DNA from: JAAKFL01 sp964629645
GTDB lineage: Bacteria > Chlamydiota > Chlamydiia > Chlamydiales > SLFE01
Assembly (NCBI GenBank): GCA_964629645.1
Contig: CAZVSU010000012.1
Location: forward strand, 1 to 42,034
DNA length: 42,034 bases
Reading direction: 5' to 3'
Shown: positions 15,727 through 23,744 of the stretch, piece after piece
Layout: each line of letters opens with the position of its first letter
How positions within the stretch are numbered: the stretch's first letter is position 1
Notes under the pieces: model-generated
Told to the model about the DNA's origin: nothing
The model's input: the letters and a program-made list of their open reading frames with translations, nothing else
Databases searched by the model: none
Translations under genes and position numbers: made by a program

Positions 15727-16854
15727 TTAATTTTCGGAACCGAAAAAGCGCTCTAAATCTTTCTCGACGGAGTCGAGATTGGGACGTTTTTTGGGGTTGG
15801 GGTTTGTCATCGATTTAGCCAACACCTCAAACGTGTCTTTTGGTTCAAAGGCGTTCCACACCTTTCTGTGCATCCGGAAATTGACCGGTAAAAAAAAGGG
15901 GGCGTTGACAACCAGACATTTGTGAAACAACGGCGCCCTTTGAAGGCAACACTTTTTGTCGTCGGTGTCATTGGCCATGACTTGGAATAGAGATATGCCA
16001 AGAGCGTAAATATCCGAAGCGAAGGCATCGTAGCACTTCTTGCCGGTTTCAAAAAGAGCGGCCTTTTCTGGAGAAAAGAAATAAGGAGACCCGTCCGAAG
16101 ATCGGGAGGAGGTCGCTTCAGACCCAGTCACAGCATGGCCTAAATCAAGCAGCCGGACAGTGATGCCGCGAGATGACGAGTAGACGAGGAAATTTTCTGG
16201 TTTGACATCATTAGGGGCGATTCCGACCCTTTTTAAGAGTTGAAGACACTTGACCATGCCTCTGATCACGTCAGGTATTTGCTCTTGGGCGTACTTGTTT
16301 TCATAAACATCACCCAAGTTGGCATAGGGCAGAACCATCGCAGAACATCGGCGATCTGCCGAGTGAAAAAGTGCCGCCATCACAGGTTCCGGTTCGGCTT
16401 CCAAATATCTTTTGATGAGGAAATATTCCTTTTCAAAGTCAACCAACTGTTGGTTTCTCTTCATCCGTGCATAGGCCACCACATTCACCTGACTTAAAGA
16501 GCTGATGACAAAAGCGATCCTCACAACCTTTGCCGCCCCTTTTCCAAGCGCCAGCTTGGGGTGTTTGGGTATCATGAGAATGTCGCCGCCTTCCAAAATT
16601 TTGAGGTGTGCCGCCACATAATAGGCAGTGAGCCCCTTTCCTTTCTTTATGCGAAAGGTTGACGCGCCGATCGTCTCTAAAATCGTTCGTGGAGAAATTT
16701 GTTGACCTTCGCTTGGACGGTCAACCCCTAGTTGCTCCAGATACCTTAAGGCAAATGCGATTTGCCTTCGAACCGCCTTCCGTTCGCCAATACAAAGGTC
16801 TCTATGAGAGAGCTTCTCAACAAAATCGTCGGCGTGCAGCGTCTCAAACAACAT
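15727..16854 (-). CDS. Eukaryotic-like Ser/Thr protein kinase with a WNK-like lysine arrangement
   Basis: A 375-residue protein kinase. An N-terminal helical region (~1-95) precedes the kinase fold: glycine loop LGKGAAKVV (103-111), the regulatory helix Glu in FEKEYFLIKRYL, catalytic loop PNDVKPENF (Asp216, Lys218, Asn221 by count), DLG in place of DFG (~237-239), SPE in place of APE (~261-263) and SDIYALG. Where other kinases have the beta3 VAIK lysine, this one reads VAYA, so that lysine is absent. A lysine does sit in the glycine-rich strand (GAAKV), as in WNK kinases. AGGAG lies five bases before the ATG. It has no signal peptide or membrane helix. It is probably an effector or signalling kinase; the target is unknown. 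Confidence 0.85.
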   Translation of the reverse strand: MLFETLHADDFVEKLSHRDLCIGERKAVRRQIAFALRYLEQLGVDRPSEGQQISPRTILETIGASTFRIKKGKGLTAYYVAAHLKILEGGDILMIPKHPKLALGKGAAKVVRIAFVISSLSQVNVVAYARMKRNQQLVDFEKEYFLIKRYLEAEPEPVMAALFHSADRRCSAMVLPYANLGDVYENKYAQEQIPDVIRGMVKCLQLLKRVGIAPNDVKPENFLVYSSSRGITVRLLDLGHAVTGSEATSSRSSDGSPYFFSPEKAALFETGKKCYDAFASDIYALGISLFQVMANDTDDKKCCLQRAPLFHKCLVVNAPFFLPVNFRMHRKVWNAFEPKDTFEVLAKSMTNPNPKKRPNLDSVEKDLERFFGSEN

Positions 16855-16936
16855 AGAGGCTCCTATTTTTTACTCTCTACTAACGCATTTAAGACTTTTT
16901 TTGGGACAGGAATCCTCTAAAATGGGGGAACATAGC

Positions 16937-17893
16937 TCATGCAAGAAAGCTTTTACCTAAAGGAGTGTCTCGAGAGTCCCCTTCAGTCCCGTCGGGATCA
17001 TCAAAGGGCATTTCTGAATAGCCCCGGTTTTTGTAAAACGAGAGAGCGGCTGGCGACGCCTCTGTGTGTACGCTCAAAACACCCTCCGATTTCAGCCACT
17101 TTTCTAGAGTCTGCAAAAGCTGCGAACCAAAGCCTTGTTTCTGCCGCTCCTCATCGATCGCAATCATACGAAGCGCCGCTCGCTTTAAGGGCCAAAGCTG
17201 CACGTGGGCATATCCGACGATATCGGTTCCTTTATACAAAACGAAATGCTTGTGGTTTTCATGCTTAAACGTCCACGTGTAAGGGTCATCCAGATGATGA
17301 GGATCGAAAAAGTAACGATTCCGAAAAGATCGGGCCGCTTCCCACTCTTTGTCATAGGTGCAAAAAACGAACCGTGTGCGACTGAATCCTGCTTTTTTTA
17401 AAATGCTTTGGATGAAGTCTGCCTTGCGTAATGTGTAGCCATTGTAAACGGAACCATTTTTTTGATGTGCCGTCTCATCTTGTACCAGTTCATATTTGAG
17501 ATGAGCGTATTTGTCCCGATCTTTGGGATGAGAGCGGAGATAGTCGCGAAACAAAAGCTGCAACTCCACTTCGGAATCGTTTTCCTCATAAATATGGAGA
17601 TTGACGTTGATTTCGTTCGAGTTCATTCCATAAACTTTTCGCATCGGTATATTAAACCCGCCATCATAGGAGTAGTTCAAGTCGATAAGCCTCTGATGAT
17701 CGAAGCTTAAATCTTGGACTTCCACCATAATGTCGATTTTTGGTTTACCTGCTAAGCCGGGAACAGAAGTCGACCCCACATGGTGAATGGACACGAGGTT
17801 ATCGCCAAAGGCTCTTTTAATCTTTTTCGCTTCTCGTTCAAATATAACGGGCCATGCGGCATCGTAGGCTGTGATCTGTATTTTTTTTGACAT
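16937..17893 (-). CDS. GrpB (UPF0157)-GNAT acetyltransferase fusion, copy 1
   Basis: A 318-residue two-domain protein. The N-terminal ~165 residues are a GrpB/UPF0157 domain of the nucleotidyltransferase fold (HHVGSTSVPGLAGKPKIDI, then NVNLHIYEENDSEVELQLLFRDYLRSH). The C-terminal part is a GNAT N-acetyltransferase with the acetyl-CoA loop in ERQKQGFGSQLLQTLEKW and ending SPAALSFYKNRGY. ATG 17893 is preferred because GrpB proteins normally begin just before the ITAYDAAWP motif; an in-frame ATG lies at 17926. Substrates are unknown for both halves. A paralogue with the same architecture lies at 23744-24658. Confidence 0.87.
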   Translation of the reverse strand: MSKKIQITAYDAAWPVIFEREAKKIKRAFGDNLVSIHHVGSTSVPGLAGKPKIDIMVEVQDLSFDHQRLIDLNYSYDGGFNIPMRKVYGMNSNEINVNLHIYEENDSEVELQLLFRDYLRSHPKDRDKYAHLKYELVQDETAHQKNGSVYNGYTLRKADFIQSILKKAGFSRTRFVFCTYDKEWEAARSFRNRYFFDPHHLDDPYTWTFKHENHKHFVLYKGTDIVGYAHVQLWPLKRAALRMIAIDEERQKQGFGSQLLQTLEKWLKSEGVLSVHTEASPAALSFYKNRGYSEMPFDDPDGTEGDSRDTPLGKSFLA

Positions 17894-17959
17894 GAACTTG
17901 ACTTTTTTGAAGCCTATTGTTATCATACATCGAAAAAATGATAATCAAAATAATAAATT

Positions 17960-18925
17960 TTGCCAAGAATCGTTTTTTTATTTCTTATTTTGCCTTCGTT
18001 GCTCGGAGCACAAATGCCAATACCTGAAAGCATACCTTTGGAAGACTTCGATACGCTCTTTGTCGGGGATCTTGTTCAAGCAGAGGCCAACCTCCGCGCT
18101 TTACTTCCCCGCGCAAAAAAAGAGAATCATTCCATTTATCTTCAGATCTTATCTCAAATTGCGTTGGCGCAAGCCGTTCAAAAAAAGTTTGTTCAGGCTC
18201 ATGAAACGCTTGACCAGGCTGATAAACAGCTCGCAAAAGACGATCATTTGGCCCGGGTGCGCCTTCTTCTCGAGCGGGGAAGAGTGTACTTTCAGGAAGG
18301 GAAGGTCGATAGGGCCAAGCCGCTATTTGTTCAGTCTTATGAACTAAGTGCCCATTATGGTTTTGATGCCCATACGATCAACGCGGCCCATATGGTTCCG
18401 TTCGTCTTAAACACTGCTCAGGAAAAAATCGAATGGAATCAGAAGGCGATCAAAATTGCCAAAACCTCTGAATCGGTGAAGGCTCAAGATTGGCTGGGGT
18501 CTCTGTTCAACAATTTGGGGCAGGCTCTACTCGAAGCAGAGCAATATGAAAGCGCACTCGACGCCTTCGAAAATGCCCTTCATTATCGAGAGGAAGAAGA
18601 CCTCACCCCTAATATTCGCGTCGCTAAATGGGCCATCGCCAGAACGCTTCGTTTTTTAAGCCGAAAAGAAGAGGCCCTTAAAATTTGTCTCGCATTAGCC
18701 GATGAATACGAAGCCATGGTCGAAGACGATGCTCTCGACATTCCGGAAACTCTTCTCTTCTCTTCAAGAGGTCTTGTCTATGAAGAGCTCGCTCAACTAG
18801 GAGGGAAAAACGCGAAAGTCTATGCGCGAAAAGCCCACGACGATTTGTCGAAAGATGAGTGGTTCTGCCGTTTAGAAAAAGAGAGGCTCAACCGCCTTGA
18901 ACAGATGGCTCGCAACCCTTCATAA
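17960..18925 (+). CDS. Secreted or periplasmic TPR-repeat protein
   Basis: About 321 residues. The first 17 form a signal peptide (one Arg, a Phe/Leu/Ile-rich core, LLGA before the likely cleavage site). The rest is helical with tetratricopeptide-like repeats, clearest at residues ~170-215 (WLGSLFNNLGQALLEAEQYESALDAFENALHYREE) and with weaker units around 65-110. The start is uncertain: a TTG at 17960 keeps the signal peptide, and the first ATG (18014) would remove it, so TTG is preferred. TPR proteins act as scaffolds; partner unknown. It is transcribed divergently from the GrpB-GNAT gene. Confidence 0.72.
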   Translation: MPRIVFLFLILPSLLGAQMPIPESIPLEDFDTLFVGDLVQAEANLRALLPRAKKENHSIYLQILSQIALAQAVQKKFVQAHETLDQADKQLAKDDHLARVRLLLERGRVYFQEGKVDRAKPLFVQSYELSAHYGFDAHTINAAHMVPFVLNTAQEKIEWNQKAIKIAKTSESVKAQDWLGSLFNNLGQALLEAEQYESALDAFENALHYREEEDLTPNIRVAKWAIARTLRFLSRKEEALKICLALADEYEAMVEDDALDIPETLLFSSRGLVYEELAQLGGKNAKVYARKAHDDLSKDEWFCRLEKERLNRLEQMARNPS

Positions 18926-19005
18926 TTTTGTCATCCCTCCCATTCAAACGCCGACAGCGACCGTATCAAGGCTTTAATAACATTCTATTTTTAAATTAAT
19001 TTAAC

Positions 19006-19034
19006 TTGTAAATTAACAAGCTAATGGATATAAT
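19006..19034 (+). promoter_or_regulatory. Sigma-70-type promoter of the RING-finger gene
   Basis: TTGTAA at 19006-19011, a 17-base spacer, then a perfect TATAAT at 19029-19034. The expected start near 19041 gives a leader of about 24 bases before ATG 19065. The surrounding region (18970-19060) is very AT-rich. Confidence 0.68.
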
Positions 19035-19064
19035 TTCATTCAAATATTTTAACCCAGAGTATTT

Positions 19065-19772
19065 ATGACTGTTTCACCGACTCGTTCTTCGCACCACCCC
19101 CATATTTATGAAGCTGATGACTGTCGGATCTGTTTGGATAATTTCGAGAGTGACAATCAATGCCTTTTGTTAAAGTGCGGTCATATCTTCCATAAAAAGT
19201 GTCTCGAAGATTGGAATCATAAAGCGGCTGGAGAAGATTGTCCGTTGTGTCGAACACGATTTACCATCCTGCCCACAAAATTAGAAGTGCTTTCAGAAAC
19301 GATACGCAAAAGTGCTTATGTCACGGGCGTACTTTTTCTGTTGATGGGATCCTCTATTGCCTCCATTGCAGGTGCTATCGGAATCGGATACGTACTCCAA
19401 AGTCTCCCCTCTTTGGTTGCATACATGAGACACCAACTAGATCTTCATGAACCGATTGGTCGCCTGATCGATTCAAGATCAAGTTTCACGAGCGCATGCA
19501 TAGATGCTATGCTTAGATTTCTCGCTTCCATCGGCACTTACCATACCTCCGGAACCACTGTCGATCCACAATATCTTAAAAATCATCCACCACTTATCTC
19601 GAGTTCCAAAGACCTTGCTATCGCCCTTTTGATCCTCGGCGCCATTGCTATGACGATCACGACGACGACTTTCTTAATCATAAATTACTCACATCAATTT
19701 TCCACGCGTGACCGTAACGCCAGACACATTCGCTACAGCGGGAACAGGACATCAGCGACTTCGGGGCCATAA
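19065..19772 (+). CDS. Membrane protein with N-terminal RING-H2 finger (putative E3 ubiquitin ligase effector)
   Basis: A 235-residue protein. The N-terminus holds a complete RING-H2 zinc finger: CRIC, thirteen residues, C-x-H-x2-H-x2-C (KCGHIFHKKC), twelve residues, then CPLC, i.e. C3H2C3 as in eukaryotic E3 ubiquitin ligases. The Trp after the sixth ligand (LEDW), which contacts E2 enzymes, is present. Two hydrophobic hairpins follow (residues ~87-120 and ~185-208), so it may insert in a membrane. Bacteria lack ubiquitin, so a host target is implied. RING, U-box and F-box expansions are known in amoeba-associated chlamydiae. It has its own promoter and terminator. Confidence 0.88.
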   Translation: MTVSPTRSSHHPHIYEADDCRICLDNFESDNQCLLLKCGHIFHKKCLEDWNHKAAGEDCPLCRTRFTILPTKLEVLSETIRKSAYVTGVLFLLMGSSIASIAGAIGIGYVLQSLPSLVAYMRHQLDLHEPIGRLIDSRSSFTSACIDAMLRFLASIGTYHTSGTTVDPQYLKNHPPLISSSKDLAIALLILGAIAMTITTTTFLIINYSHQFSTRDRNARHIRYSGNRTSATSGP

Positions 19773-19803
19773 CGAATTTTGCGTTTGCAAAAATCGTTTT
19801 TGA
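19773..19803 (+). terminator. Intrinsic terminator of the RING-finger gene
   Basis: Directly after the stop codon, CGAATTTTGC (19773-19782) pairs with GCAAAAATCG (19787-19796), with one mismatch and a GTTT loop. It is followed by a T-run (19797-19801). The rest of the stretch to 20042 shows no convincing gene. Confidence 0.65.
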
Positions 19804-20042
19804 TATCCTTTTGAAGGGATTAAGTTCTCGTTTTCCAAGCTATTCTAAAAGGATTTTTTCTATTTTCTTTGGTCCAAATGCGATTGGTATCTCCACCATA
19901 ATGAGGTTCGCCATATAAATTTTTTAATCTTCTCGAGTAAGGAAAGATCTAAATCTCTCTCTTTGGTCCCGTCTTCGGGCGGGTTTGGCTCCCGGCTTTC
20001 AAGTTTCCTTGGAAATGAATATTTTGTTGACATGTTATTGAG

Positions 20043-21941
20043 ATGCTCGATAAATTGTTTCCCTTAAGCGAGATGGATGCTATGCAATCTGTTGAAAGCA
20101 AGACAAGTGAAACCATAACATTCAACGATGTGGATTCGATCACGTGTCCTCTTGGTGATTGCGCACGCATCATCAGAGGAATCAAAAGTGGAGACATGAC
20201 GATACACTCGGATGGTCGAGTCACGCTCTTGTCTCATGAAAAAGCTCAAGAAGAAATCGCGAAGTATCAAGAGCAGCTTAAAGAGAGGCCTGATTGTTCA
20301 AGTCAAGCATATTGGAAAGTAGGAATCTTAGCAGTAGCTGAAGATTTTGGTTTGACTGAGAAGGTGATCGACGCAACCGTCGGGAAAATGATCAAGGGAC
20401 TTGATTGCGTCCACGGCAAGGCAGGACGGGTTTTAGGTTATCTTGACTCTGCCAATGTTGAAAATAAGTCCAAAACTTCAGAGCGGACCGTTGAAGAGAA
20501 AGTTGTAGATCGTGCACCTAAAGAGGTTCTCCGTCTTGCAAAGCGGAAAAACCTTAATGTGACTGCGTACATCGGACATGCAGCTTTTAAAGCTAAAGAG
20601 GCCATGGAAGACCATGAAAGACGCTGTACCTATTTTAGCGCAATAGAAGGAAGGATCGCCCAGACCGAAAAATCGGCTACTATTCCCATTGCTTGGGTTG
20701 TTCTGAAGAGCAAACAAGAAAAGCATCCCGCCGAAAGGAAGAAACCTAAAGAATCAAAAAACGAAAGACCTCCGGAAAAGGATGTTTTACCAACGACCGA
20801 ACTTGTCATTTCTTCTAAAGAGCTAGAGGCTGAAGCGCCCCATGAAAAGCCCCCGCGCTCCTACTCTGTCCTGAATCTCAATACGGCAAAAATACAAAAG
20901 AGTACGGCGACTTTGAATCACAGCATCAGCGATGATATGAACGGATCGCTGTCACTTTCACCCAGCGATCCGAAGAAATCCACATTAGGACTGTCATACA
21001 ATGACATCGGGTATAGCCGCTCACTGGATGGTCGTCAATCACAAGTTTCGTTGAGTGGAAAAATACAAGGGGTCGACGGATCAGTTGGATTCGATCCTAA
21101 ACGTCCTTTAAAGGGCAATGTCCATTTGGGATGCGGATGCGATAAGGGAAGCTTTGCTGCTGATGTGAACATGCGTCAACCGCTCAAATCAAAATTCCAC
21201 GGCGAAGCGGCTCTACCGGTTTCGGGCGTTCCGGTTAAAGTGGGCGGATCGGTCCAACTGAATCGGCTGCAAAACACTCAGGTGAGGGTCAGCCTTCCAA
21301 CAGATCTATTAGACCCTGTTCTCCCCAAAAGCTTAAGGCTCGGTGATGTTCAGATTCTTTCTTTGAACATCAAAAAAATCACAAATGGAATCAAGAAATT
21401 AACGGGAAGAAAAAAGAAAAGGAAAAAGCTGAAGCGCGTGACGCAGCAAATCGAAGTCATCGAGAAAAAGCTTGAACAGGCCAGACAAATGCGGAAGCAG
21501 TGGTTTAACGATCTGGCCAATTCAATGATTCAGAAAGTTGATGAACACTATGACCCTATTCTTGCTGCTGATATGACAAAGTTAAACAAAGCCATCGATG
21601 ACTTTATAGATCAGATGGTGCCACTGTCAGCACTAGAGGCCCCCAGTTTAGATCGAAAGGAACTCTTAATCGATCATAAAGCGATCGAGTGGGATAAAGC
21701 AAAGTGGGACGAGTTTTTCTCTACAGTGAGCGAGGCGCTCTTTTGCTTTCATCATAACAATGGGGCGATGACTAGGTTAATCGATCAATTGGAAACCATC
21801 GCTCATGAGATGTCTCGTTGTCACGATCAAATGAATCATGTCTTAGAGCACTATCAAGAAGCGAACAGTACATTTGATGAGACGAAGACGCTTTTACGAC
21901 AACTCATTTTACTAAAAGAAAAACGGAGACCAACAGTATGA
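20043..21941 (+). CDS. Unrecognised multidomain protein with beta-rich middle and polybasic stretch
   Basis: 632 residues, no signal peptide. There are four visible parts. An N-terminal mixed region (1-220) comes first. A charged Lys/Glu/Pro linker (~222-272) follows. A beta-rich segment (~273-420) alternates Ser/hydrophobic strands and has turn-like DP repeats (SPSDPKKS, FDPKRPLKG, GGSVQLN). A C-terminal helical and coiled-coil part (~440-632) opens with the strongly basic 451-465 (KKLTGRKKKRKKLKR), which resembles a nuclear localisation signal or a lipid/nucleic acid-binding patch. TTGACA at 20027 suggests a nearby promoter, which could favour a slightly later Met (20073). It overlaps the next gene as ATGA. 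Candidate effector (inference from context only). Confidence 0.7.
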   Translation: MLDKLFPLSEMDAMQSVESKTSETITFNDVDSITCPLGDCARIIRGIKSGDMTIHSDGRVTLLSHEKAQEEIAKYQEQLKERPDCSSQAYWKVGILAVAEDFGLTEKVIDATVGKMIKGLDCVHGKAGRVLGYLDSANVENKSKTSERTVEEKVVDRAPKEVLRLAKRKNLNVTAYIGHAAFKAKEAMEDHERRCTYFSAIEGRIAQTEKSATIPIAWVVLKSKQEKHPAERKKPKESKNERPPEKDVLPTTELVISSKELEAEAPHEKPPRSYSVLNLNTAKIQKSTATLNHSISDDMNGSLSLSPSDPKKSTLGLSYNDIGYSRSLDGRQSQVSLSGKIQGVDGSVGFDPKRPLKGNVHLGCGCDKGSFAADVNMRQPLKSKFHGEAALPVSGVPVKVGGSVQLNRLQNTQVRVSLPTDLLDPVLPKSLRLGDVQILSLNIKKITNGIKKLTGRKKKRKKLKRVTQQIEVIEKKLEQARQMRKQWFNDLANSMIQKVDEHYDPILAADMTKLNKAIDDFIDQMVPLSALEAPSLDRKELLIDHKAIEWDKAKWDEFFSTVSEALFCFHHNNGAMTRLIDQLETIAHEMSRCHDQMNHVLEHYQEANSTFDETKTLLRQLILLKEKRRPTV

Positions 21942-22672
21942 CTTATCCACATCCTGCTCTATGGAATGCCTGTGTGGCAAGAGGCTGGGCAACGCCTGAG
22001 ACATGTTCACCTGCAGAATTCACGACATGTGTGGCTGCCGGAGAAATGTATCACGCCGGCAAAGGGAGACTAAATAAATACGCTAAGAAAGCGACAAGGA
22101 AAATCACTAAAGGTGAGCTTGATGGAAATTCCGTCGTCCCCCGCTTGAGGGAACGTCTGATCGCAGTTCATGCACACAATCTGGCAAGAATCAAGGCAGA
22201 ACAGGCAAAAAAAGACGCAGCGGCGGAAGCGCAGAAAAAGCGCCAGGCCGAGACCGAAACCCTCAGAGCGAAGTTAAACGATGTGACGATCAAACTCAGT
22301 ACTGTCTCAAATCAACTTGCTGCCAGTCAAAAATCGCGAATGGAGCTTCAAACACGAGTCACGGATTTAACCGCTGATTTGAAAAAGGAAACAGGGTCCA
22401 AACAAGCTCTGGAAGCTAAAGCCGATGAGCTGGCGCGAAAGCTTGAAACGGCGCAAGGCAATATAGCAGAATTGGCTCGCGAGTTTCGCATCGCACGAGA
22501 AGAGGCGCGCGCACGAGGAGACAAGGTTCAAAGCCTCGAATCTCTAATGGGTCGGATCAGCGTGGAAACAGCTTCATTGAATGAGTCATGCGCAAAGCAA
22601 ACGGCGCAACTGAATCAACTTCAAAGATCGCAAACTGAAATCAACGCCCTGCTCAGGGCAGCGCTGAGCTGA
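21938..22672 (+). CDS. Coiled-coil protein partnered with the preceding gene
   Basis: 244 residues. A short N-terminal domain (1-60: WNACVARGWATPETCSPAEF, AAGEMYHAGKGRLNKYAKKATRK) is followed by a long, Ala/Glu/Gln/Arg-rich coiled coil (~80-240) with regular heptads such as LEAKADELARKLETAQ. No signal peptide or membrane helix. The ATGA overlap with the 632-residue gene argues for equimolar co-expression, perhaps as a complex or as a chaperone/effector pair. No family recognised; resemblance to other coiled coils would be unspecific. Confidence 0.68.
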   Translation: MTYPHPALWNACVARGWATPETCSPAEFTTCVAAGEMYHAGKGRLNKYAKKATRKITKGELDGNSVVPRLRERLIAVHAHNLARIKAEQAKKDAAAEAQKKRQAETETLRAKLNDVTIKLSTVSNQLAASQKSRMELQTRVTDLTADLKKETGSKQALEAKADELARKLETAQGNIAELAREFRIAREEARARGDKVQSLESLMGRISVETASLNESCAKQTAQLNQLQRSQTEINALLRAALS

Positions 22673-22697
22673 GGGCCATTTTTGAACCCTGCCAAAG

Positions 22698-22720
22698 CAC
22701 GGGATCCGTTCGATCCCGTG
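22698..22720. terminator. Hairpin between convergent genes
   Basis: CACGGGATC (22698-22706) and GATCCCGTG (22712-22720) form a perfect 9-bp stem with a five-base loop, just after the coiled-coil gene. A second weaker stem (AACAACG/CGTTGTT) lies at 22743-22768. There is no clear T-run, so terminator function is only probable. Confidence 0.4.
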
Positions 22721-22788
22721 TTAAGGGCGTATCAGAAAAGAAAACAACGCGGCATTCATAACGTTGTTCATCACTCTGATCACCGCAA

Positions 22789-23199
22789 TTACTTTTTAAG
22801 TTTTTTCTCTTTCATACGAGACTCGGTAAGGTGGAGCTTATTGAGCGCCTCTTCCTGGTATTTGGCCATAAGACTTTCGGCCCCCTCTATCATCATGACG
22901 CGCTTGAGTTCCAAACGAAGGGCGACGCTGTAGTCGTGATCCTCTTCGAGAAGTTCGGGGATGCTTGCGCCGGGATGAGTGTCGTAATACTGACGGGCGC
23001 CAATCATGAGGTCGACAATTTTATGATAGCGCGCCTTGATCTTCGGGCCCGCCGCGATGAGTTCGTCGCGCGATTGAATGAGGCGCAAATCACCGGTCAG
23101 GGCGCGCACAGCCTCCCTCCCGTCCCGCCGATAATCTTCCATTGAGCGGGGGCCGCAGGAGCATAAGACAAGCAGAAGTAGAAAAAGGAAGCGCACCAT
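22789..23199 (-). CDS. Small putative lipoprotein
   Basis: 136 residues. The N-terminus is a short basic/hydrophobic signal (MVRFLFLLLLVL) ending in a lipobox-like LCSC, so Cys15 by count would be lipidated and the mature protein membrane-anchored. The mature part is helical, charged and Arg/Lys-rich at the C-terminus. No family recognised. It starts 23 bases after the NSF-N-like gene on the same strand, suggesting an operon with that gene and the GrpB-GNAT gene. Confidence 0.68.
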   Translation of the reverse strand: MVRFLFLLLLVLCSCGPRSMEDYRRDGREAVRALTGDLRLIQSRDELIAAGPKIKARYHKIVDLMIGARQYYDTHPGASIPELLEEDHDYSVALRLELKRVMMIEGAESLMAKYQEEALNKLHLTESRMKEKKLKK

Positions 23200-23222
23200 A
23201 AGCCAATGATGACAGACACGCG

Positions 23223-23744
23223 CTATTCTGTCAGGAAAAATTCTGTCACGCCATCTTGAATGCGGCCGTAAGATAATGTGTTCTTTTTGGAATTGTGTAA
23301 GGCGGCAACTTTGAGATCATAAACTCTATCTTTGACAACCATCATCAAGGTGATGTCTTTGTTTAAGACGGTCGTTGAATCCCACTGTTTCATAATGGCG
23401 TCTCGCAAAGCGATGAGGTCTTCGTCAGTGATGGAGTGACGTTTCAATCCGATGCTTCGCAATATGATCATCTCGACACAGGACAAGACTTTTTTATCGG
23501 TTATGAATTCAAAAGGGACAACTTTAATTTCGCGTCCTTCTTCTGTCTTCAAAAAATTTCGATGAGAATGATTGATCGAAACATGTCCGCGTGACATCAA
23601 TCCATCGAATACGGCTTGCAAAACTAAGGTTTGCTTATCCGAAGTAAGTTTGACATATCTTGGTCTTTCGCGCATGTCGAGGGGATTTAAAACTGCGACA
23701 TCTTGTGGAAAGTAAGCTTTAGAATGGCGTTGAACAACGAACAT
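23223..23744 (-). CDS. Stand-alone protein resembling the N-domain of the eukaryotic fusion ATPase NSF
   Basis: 173 residues, no signal peptide. From memory of the NSF N-domain, the order of landmarks agrees along the whole chain. YVKLTSDKQTLVL stands for the first barrel strands. GHVSINHSHRNF...EGREIKV (53-75) aligns without gaps to the NSF stretch around PQRKW and GQEIEV. A helix with DEDLIALRDAIMKQ follows, then NKDITLMMVVKDRVYDLKV against the NSF strands that end in FGLLVKDI, and finally YGRIQDGVTEFF against GLVVGNSQVAF. No AAA ATPase domain follows. NSF-N binds alpha-SNAP, so a free copy could interfere with SNARE recycling (inference). Its ATG overlaps the GrpB-GNAT stop (TAATG). The gene itself is certain; the homology needs a profile search. 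Confidence 0.5.
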   Translation of the reverse strand: MFVVQRHSKAYFPQDVAVLNPLDMRERPRYVKLTSDKQTLVLQAVFDGLMSRGHVSINHSHRNFLKTEEGREIKVVPFEFITDKKVLSCVEMIILRSIGLKRHSITDEDLIALRDAIMKQWDSTTVLNKDITLMMVVKDRVYDLKVAALHNSKKNTLSYGRIQDGVTEFFLTE

